A stretch of 10,256 nucleotides of DNA from contig JALTYW010000196.1 in NCBI GenBank assembly GCA_027046415.1, positions 1 to 10,256 on the forward strand, given 5' to 3'. Made by a program: the position numbers and the translations under genes. Shown in pieces: positions 6,371-10,256 of this stretch. Below the pieces are notes generated by a model. The model worked only from the letters and a program-made list of their open reading frames with translations. It ran no database searches and was not told the origin of the DNA. How positions within the stretch are numbered: position 1 is the first letter of the stretch; each line of letters opens with the position of its first letter. The stretch comes from Sulfurovum sp. (GTDB lineage: Bacteria > Campylobacterota > Campylobacteria > Campylobacterales > Sulfurovaceae).

Positions 6371-9097
6371 CTACTTGATCTGCCAAACCTTCACTTCTCT
6401 TGCCATCAAGACAAACTTATCGGAGTCATCTAAAAACATCCCGCCGACAATTTTATCACCGTTAATGATATCGTACTGCTCAGTTTGATCCAACTTCCAC
6501 AAAAAAGCACCCTGTTCACCTGTAACCAGCATATACTTATGATCTTTGCTGATCGTAACATACTTCGCTCCCATATAGACATCGGCATCATAGGTTTTTA
6601 CGACTTTCCCGGTTTTTATATCCATGAAGTTAACTTTACGATTTTGAGAGGCAATAATCAAAATATTTTGATTCTCTTTGTCAAATGCCAATGCCCCTAC
6701 TTTGCGTATACCGCTATCTTTTAGACTGTCCACATAAGATATAGTAACATCAGAGCCAAACAGTGATCTGTTAATTTTCCACCTTTCTATGTCCCCTTTA
6801 TTACTGCCTATATAAAGCATTTTCCCATCAGGAGATACGGTTAGTGCACTTATGCTTGTAAAGTTATATTTTTGTGATACAGGTATAAACTTTGGTTTGA
6901 GTGTGGCTGTTATCTCCCCACTTTCAATATCTATAAAATGGATTACTTTGTCTATCGTCACAAGCGTTTTATTATCAGGCAAAAACAGTTTAACTCCACC
7001 AATCTTCTTTTTGATCGTCTTAATGATCCTGCTTTGCTGCATATCCCAAATATAGATCGTCGATCCATACCTTCCAATAGCCATATATCTGCCATCAGGT
7101 GACAGTGCTGCATAAAAACTGTTCTCTAATTTAGCCGGCAGTTTCTGTACTACTGTCTGAAGCTTGGCATCATAGAGTTTTGCACTGTTACCGCTTATGG
7201 CAAAGTTGCTCTTTCCTTGTATATAGGCGGCACTATACGGATTGTAGTGCAGTACATCAATCGTATTGACAGCATCCACGCGTCCATAGGCACTGTCGAG
7301 TGACGTTTGTCTATACTTACGTTTTACAATCATCGACTCACGTACGAAACTAATGGTATTTTTCTCCTGCTTCTTGCATACCCTCTGTGCCTGCTTATAG
7401 ATGTAATGGTTAAGCTTTAGTTTGTCATTGTTAACCATGATATAGTCGATACCTTCATAGGTTTTGTTATTGAAAAAGATGAAATCATTTTTATTGAGTT
7501 GGATAAAGTCTGTACAAAGCTTACCTTTTGGAATACCCATATAGGTCAGTTTGATCCCGCCTTGAGGCATACCCGATATCAACACACGCTCACCCATTGG
7601 TGCCTTGATGGTTCCGTTTGCGTCTATCCATTTTTTTGCAACAATACCCTTAGCTACAGCACGTTGGTTATTGAGATATGGTGTCGGTCTGTTTTCAAAC
7701 ACCTTTGCATAATATTTGAGGATTTCATCTTTTTGGCTGATCGCATTTCTCATATCATATGCAGTAAAACGTGATGCAGGTTTCATGGAATGCTGCTTAT
7801 GCATAGATTTTCCAGGCATGAGAAGTGTCTGGTTACAATCAAAAAAGAGCTTTAGTTCAGGGGTTGCGCCCTCTTCATCCATCTTCATCTTAATGGTCAT
7901 TTTCCACCACATCTGTGCATTGAAGATATTACTGTAAAAAGTCTCTTTGATCCCCTCGATACGAAAATCTTTAACACGCGACATGATAAGAGCAAATGCT
8001 TCTTTCTCGTTGCCATGCACAAGACACTCTTCCAAACGCAACAACTTCAAAGCGGCCAAATTCGGTGTAGGTGCCGATCGTTTTTGTAGTTGGCTTTTCA
8101 TCAAAGATAGATACTGCTCTGCATACTTTTTCTTTTGGGGATCTTTCTCGTACCGCTTTAAAAATGCTGAAAGATTGGCAAGTTTTACGTGCAGTTTTTT
8201 TTCTTCTTTGGTTTTCTTTTTTTTCTCAACCTTGGGTACAAATGGATCTAGGTGCATTTTGGTAATATTGTTTTCACAGTAAGACTCTATCTCTTTTGGC
8301 AAAAATTCATGTTTTAGCCCATAATATTGGATGGAAACAATCCTATGTACCAGTTTTCTCTTGAAGTTATGGTAGAACTCTCCGTTTACATAGAGGTTCT
8401 CCTGCTTTTGACACGCTTCAAGATAGAGCATCTCCTGTTTCATTTTTTTGCGCTTTTCAGGCTTGTCATAGTTGCGCAGCATCTCTTCTCTCAAGTATGC
8501 TTCACGCAGGAGCATATCTTTTTGCAAAGGTGTCACTTTCATATGCTCTATTTGATCAAATATATTTTTGGGAACCATATTTGGCGGGTATCTTTTCAAT
8601 GTCGTCAGATTATAGTCCGGCATATCGGCATTTTTGGGAAGCAGCCTGTATTTTGGCGGATCAAGCAGAATGATCTTGCGCAGTATGGCATCATACTTTC
8701 TCATTCTCGCAGAAGATTCCGAAGCTCCATCCACATTGATGCTCCCCTCTACCCTGCGCAATTTTTTCAATCGTCTGCGTGCCTCTTCAGTTTGGACAAG
8801 TGTCTCTTCCAAAATATCATCAAACCTGTAGTAGAGTTTACACTCACTTTCAATATCACTAACAATATGCCACAAACGCCAGTAATCAAGTTCCGTTTTA
8901 ACAAGGGCTTCTCGTTTGTCCACATGGTCTATACGGTACTGCAATGCCAACAGGTACGCTGTAAGCAATGTTTTATCCTCTTTGGAAAAACAGGAAAAGG
9001 AGTCAATGAGCTGTTTGCTCTCGACAGGGAGTGTTTTGGCAAATTCAGCGGCAAAGAGGAATTGTACGAGAAGCAGAAAGGGCAGAAGTTTTTTCAT
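6371..9097 (-). CDS. Large exported protein with PilS-like pilin head region and C-terminal WD40-like propeller
   Basis: A 908-residue protein with a signal peptide (1-16, cleavage expected near LFA|AEF), so periplasmic or surface-located. I do not recognise the whole protein. Residues 17-440 are mostly charged helices with no family I can name, including a lysine-rich linker at 289-301. Residues about 444-590 resemble the globular part of type IVb PilS-like pilins: YLNNQRAVAKGIV (474-486), NGTIKAPMGERVLI (494-507), GIPKGKLC (521-528) and VCKKQEKNTISFV (573-585), with Cys528 and Cys574 placed like the pilin disulphide. Residues about 620-908 form seven WD40-like blades, for example SPDGRYMAIG and IYIWD, SPDGKMLYIG, and the final VKVWQIK. 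AAGG at 9107-9110 lies nine bases before the ATG. It follows the 60-residue gene by 16 bases and is more A+T-rich than its surroundings. Function unknown; a structural or adhesive envelope role is inference. Confidence 0.8.
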   Translation of the reverse strand: MKKLLPFLLLVQFLFAAEFAKTLPVESKQLIDSFSCFSKEDKTLLTAYLLALQYRIDHVDKREALVKTELDYWRLWHIVSDIESECKLYYRFDDILEETLVQTEEARRRLKKLRRVEGSINVDGASESSARMRKYDAILRKIILLDPPKYRLLPKNADMPDYNLTTLKRYPPNMVPKNIFDQIEHMKVTPLQKDMLLREAYLREEMLRNYDKPEKRKKMKQEMLYLEACQKQENLYVNGEFYHNFKRKLVHRIVSIQYYGLKHEFLPKEIESYCENNITKMHLDPFVPKVEKKKKTKEEKKLHVKLANLSAFLKRYEKDPQKKKYAEQYLSLMKSQLQKRSAPTPNLAALKLLRLEECLVHGNEKEAFALIMSRVKDFRIEGIKETFYSNIFNAQMWWKMTIKMKMDEEGATPELKLFFDCNQTLLMPGKSMHKQHSMKPASRFTAYDMRNAISQKDEILKYYAKVFENRPTPYLNNQRAVAKGIVAKKWIDANGTIKAPMGERVLISGMPQGGIKLTYMGIPKGKLCTDFIQLNKNDFIFFNNKTYEGIDYIMVNNDKLKLNHYIYKQAQRVCKKQEKNTISFVRESMIVKRKYRQTSLDSAYGRVDAVNTIDVLHYNPYSAAYIQGKSNFAISGNSAKLYDAKLQTVVQKLPAKLENSFYAALSPDGRYMAIGRYGSTIYIWDMQQSRIIKTIKKKIGGVKLFLPDNKTLVTIDKVIHFIDIESGEITATLKPKFIPVSQKYNFTSISALTVSPDGKMLYIGSNKGDIERWKINRSLFGSDVTISYVDSLKDSGIRKVGALAFDKENQNILIIASQNRKVNFMDIKTGKVVKTYDADVYMGAKYVTISKDHKYMLVTGEQGAFLWKLDQTEQYDIINGDKIVGGMFLDDSDKFVLMAREVKVWQIK
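6374..7240 (-). other. Seven-bladed WD40-like beta-propeller region
   Basis: Protein residues about 620-908 hold seven repeats of some 35-45 residues. Each has a hydrophobic strand, a D/N-G or similar turn, an I-G or T-G strand and a closing W/F-D-I-type strand. Closing strands read KLYDAKL, YIWDMQQ, HFIDIES, ERWKINR, NFMDIKT, FLWKLDQ and KVWQIK. Seven blades would make one closed propeller, usually a binding platform for proteins. Confidence 0.75.
7328..7768 (-). other. Type IVb (PilS-like) pilin head domain, putative
   Basis: Protein residues about 444-590. The order of elements matches the soluble part of PilS-type pilins from memory of that family: an amphipathic helix, a Y-x-L-N-N...A...G-I-V segment, an I-x-x-P-x-G-x-x-V-x-I strand pair, a V/I-P...C turn and a terminal C...N-T-I-S/T-F strand. 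The hydrophobic N-terminal assembly helix and prepilin cleavage site of a true pilin are absent. This is pattern recognition without a profile search. Confidence 0.5.
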
Positions 9098-9113
9098 AAA
9101 AAGAAACCTTTTA

Positions 9114-9296
9114 TCATAATTGAAATACTTTTTTCATAACCTGTATCAGTCGGGAAAAAGCTGAACCAACGTTTTTATTCTGTTCCTTTTCCTTTCTGTC
9201 ATCCAACTTATGCAGCGTAGACGTTACCGTCTCCAACTGCCTCGAAAGGGTCTCTTTTGCCCGTTGAAGATGTTTGGGTTTAAAATCACTCCGCAT
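9114..9296 (-). CDS. 60-residue basic helical small protein, translationally coupled
   Basis: I do not recognise this protein. It is a 60-residue, strongly charged and probably all-helical chain without signal peptide or cysteine. Leucines and valine at 10, 17, 21, 24, 28 and 31 are spaced like a coiled coil. Residues 44-60 (GSAFSRLIQVMKKVFQL) look like a basic amphipathic helix that could touch a membrane or pack on a partner. Reasons to think it is real: its ATG lies inside the end of the upstream OmpA-like gene (11-base overlap), a good GAAGG (9303-9307) sits six bases before it, and it fills the space between two co-directional genes, ending 16 bases before the next start. It probably works with the two proteins beside it, as a small partner or chaperone of the coiled-coil protein; that is inference. 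Confidence 0.65.
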   Translation of the reverse strand: MRSDFKPKHLQRAKETLSRQLETVTSTLHKLDDRKEKEQNKNVGSAFSRLIQVMKKVFQL

Positions 9297-10256
9297 CGAG
9301 CACCTTCTCTATCTCATGCATCGCATCTTCGTTTCTGAGCCTGAACTTGATCTCAATGCGTCTTGAAGCCTCTTTGTCTTCTACGCCGTTAACAAGTACA
9401 GGGTCAAGATAGGCACGTCCGGAAGCGACCAGCAGTGGTTGGAGGTTGTACTTTTTGGCGATGTCAAGCGTCAGCAGGTAGTGCATGACCGCATAGGCGC
9501 GCTTCTGGGAGAGGTCGAGGTTGTAGAGATAGCCGCCGTCACTGTCGGTATGGCCCTCAATGATGATCTTGTCTAAGTAAGGTTTGATGGCAGGGTTGGT
9601 CACCAGTGTACCGATGTACTCTTCAAAGGCACGTTTGAGCTCACCCTTTGCACTCTCTTTAAGCACTGCACTTCCTTTGTCAAACAGGACATTGGATGCC
9701 AGTTTGAGTGAGCCGCTTTTCTTGTCTATGCGTACTTTCTCCCCAAGTGCCTCTTTGAGTGCGGCGATAACCTTGAGTCTGATGCCCGTTAACGCTTTGA
9801 TCTTCGCCTTTTGCTGCTGAAGCTTGGCAATAAGCGTATCGTACTTTGTCTGCTTCTCATCGAGTGCATTGAGCAGCTGCAGCATCTTTGCATCGTTGGC
9901 TTTGATGGTTGCGTCACGCTCAGTCAGCTTGTTGGAGAGCACTACGACCTTTCCCTCATATGCTTTCAGTTGTTTACGCGTATCTGCCAATGTACTGTTG
10001 GTATCATTTAGCAGATTCTGTACCAGCACGATCTTCTTGCTCAGTACATCTTTTTGGGTATTTGCCTGAGCGAGCATACGGTTTAGCTTGCGTATCTCAT
10101 CCTCTTTGAGTTTGAGGGTCTGCATCTTTTCCTGCAGCTGATTCTGTGTTGCATCGAGGCGTGCTTTGTTCTCGTTCAGGTCTCTGTGCAGCGCTTCGAG
10201 GATGGACTCTTTGTTTTTGAGTGTTTGAGAGAGTGCGGTGAGCCTGTCCTCTTTGT
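9286..10256 (-). CDS. OmpA/MotB-type peptidoglycan-binding protein with long coiled coil (5' end outside window)
   Basis: The reading frame is open to the right edge, so the N-terminus is missing; 323 residues are visible. The visible part begins with a long coiled coil of heptad-like Leu/Lys/Glu/Gln sequence from 10254 to about 9770. The stretch upstream of the Met codon at 10123-10125 is equally coiled-coil and has no stop, so that Met is not the true start. A C-terminal OmpA/MotB domain covers 9331-9708: strand VLFDKGSAVL, then IIIEGHTDSDGG (9535-9570), NLDLSQKRAYAVMHYLL with the conserved N...LS..RA pattern, ASGRAY, and ASRRIEIKF. This domain binds diaminopimelate in peptidoglycan through its Asp and Arg. 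Related proteins have an N-terminal transmembrane helix and often pair with a MotA/TolQ/ExbB-like channel gene just upstream; whether that holds here cannot be seen. First of three co-directional genes. Confidence 0.85.
   Translation of the reverse strand, partial: KEDRLTALSQTLKNKESILEALHRDLNENKARLDATQNQLQEKMQTLKLKEDEIRKLNRMLAQANTQKDVLSKKIVLVQNLLNDTNSTLADTRKQLKAYEGKVVVLSNKLTERDATIKANDAKMLQLLNALDEKQTKYDTLIAKLQQQKAKIKALTGIRLKVIAALKEALGEKVRIDKKSGSLKLASNVLFDKGSAVLKESAKGELKRAFEEYIGTLVTNPAIKPYLDKIIIEGHTDSDGGYLYNLDLSQKRAYAVMHYLLTLDIAKKYNLQPLLVASGRAYLDPVLVNGVEDKEASRRIEIKFRLRNEDAMHEIEKVLDAE
9303..9307 (-). promoter_or_regulatory. Ribosome binding site of the 60-residue gene, inside the OmpA-like gene
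   Basis: Read on the minus strand this is GAAGG in the context AGAGAAGGTG, six bases before the ATG at 9296. It lies within the last codons of the upstream gene and supports both the reality of the small gene and its coupling to upstream translation. Confidence 0.6.

Noticed and set aside
8327..9139. A 270-codon plus-strand open frame opposite the propeller gene
   Set aside because: Its composition is that of an antisense shadow (many His, Phe, Cys, Gln), there is no supporting ribosome binding site or family resemblance, and the minus-strand gene has a signal peptide and recognisable repeats.
10123..10125. Treating the Met codon at 10123-10125 as the start of the OmpA-like protein
   Set aside because: The frame stays open to the window edge with the same coiled-coil character, so the protein begins further upstream.
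6371..10256. Reading the minus-strand cassette as a Zorya anti-phage system
   Set aside because: Only an OmpA/MotB-type protein is shared in outline; no ZorA, helicase or nuclease component is present in the window.

Overview
The window looks like chromosomal DNA of a Campylobacterota bacterium (Epsilonproteobacteria). A Sulfurovum-like sulfur oxidiser is my best guess, since most genes run at about 45-55% G+C in lines I counted by hand. Pointers to that group are a free-standing CZB zinc protein, a Gpt-like phosphoribosyltransferase next to MltG, and tightly packed genes with A/T-rich -10 boxes and no clear -35. This assignment is inferred from gene content and style; no marker gene fixes the genus. 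Nothing in the window looks like an RNA gene, insertion sequence, CRISPR array or prophage.

Layout. (1) 27-488 (+) is a stand-alone CZB-domain protein. It converges with (2) 483-2126 (-), a CPA2/Kef-type cation:proton antiporter with a cytoplasmic TrkA-N domain; the two stop codons share one palindrome. (3) A 98-base divergent promoter region (2127-2224) separates the antiporter from a compact plus-strand run of six genes: ychF (2225-3328), a DUF302 lipoprotein (3340-3801), an exported YceI-like protein (3822-4430), a DUF1456/YehS protein (4436-4918), a phosphoribosyltransferase (4931-5380) and mltG (5381-6367). Gaps are 0 to 20 bases, so these are probably one operon. (4) From the right edge a minus-strand set runs toward it: an OmpA/MotB-type peptidoglycan-binding protein with a long coiled coil (9286 to beyond the window), a 60-residue coupled small protein (9114-9296) and a 908-residue exported protein (6371-9097).

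How they fit together. The plus-strand run mixes housekeeping functions (translation-associated ATPase YchF, purine salvage, glycan-strand termination by MltG) with two exported proteins of unclear role. The minus-strand set is the least explained part and the best candidate for an undescribed system: a cell-wall-anchored coiled-coil protein, a tiny helical protein, and a large periplasmic or surface protein. That large protein carries a stretch (about residues 444-590) resembling the globular head of type IVb (PilS-like) pilins, without the hydrophobic assembly helix, followed by a seven-bladed WD40-like propeller. Its gene is visibly more A+T-rich than its neighbours. The upstream partner genes of this set lie outside the window.
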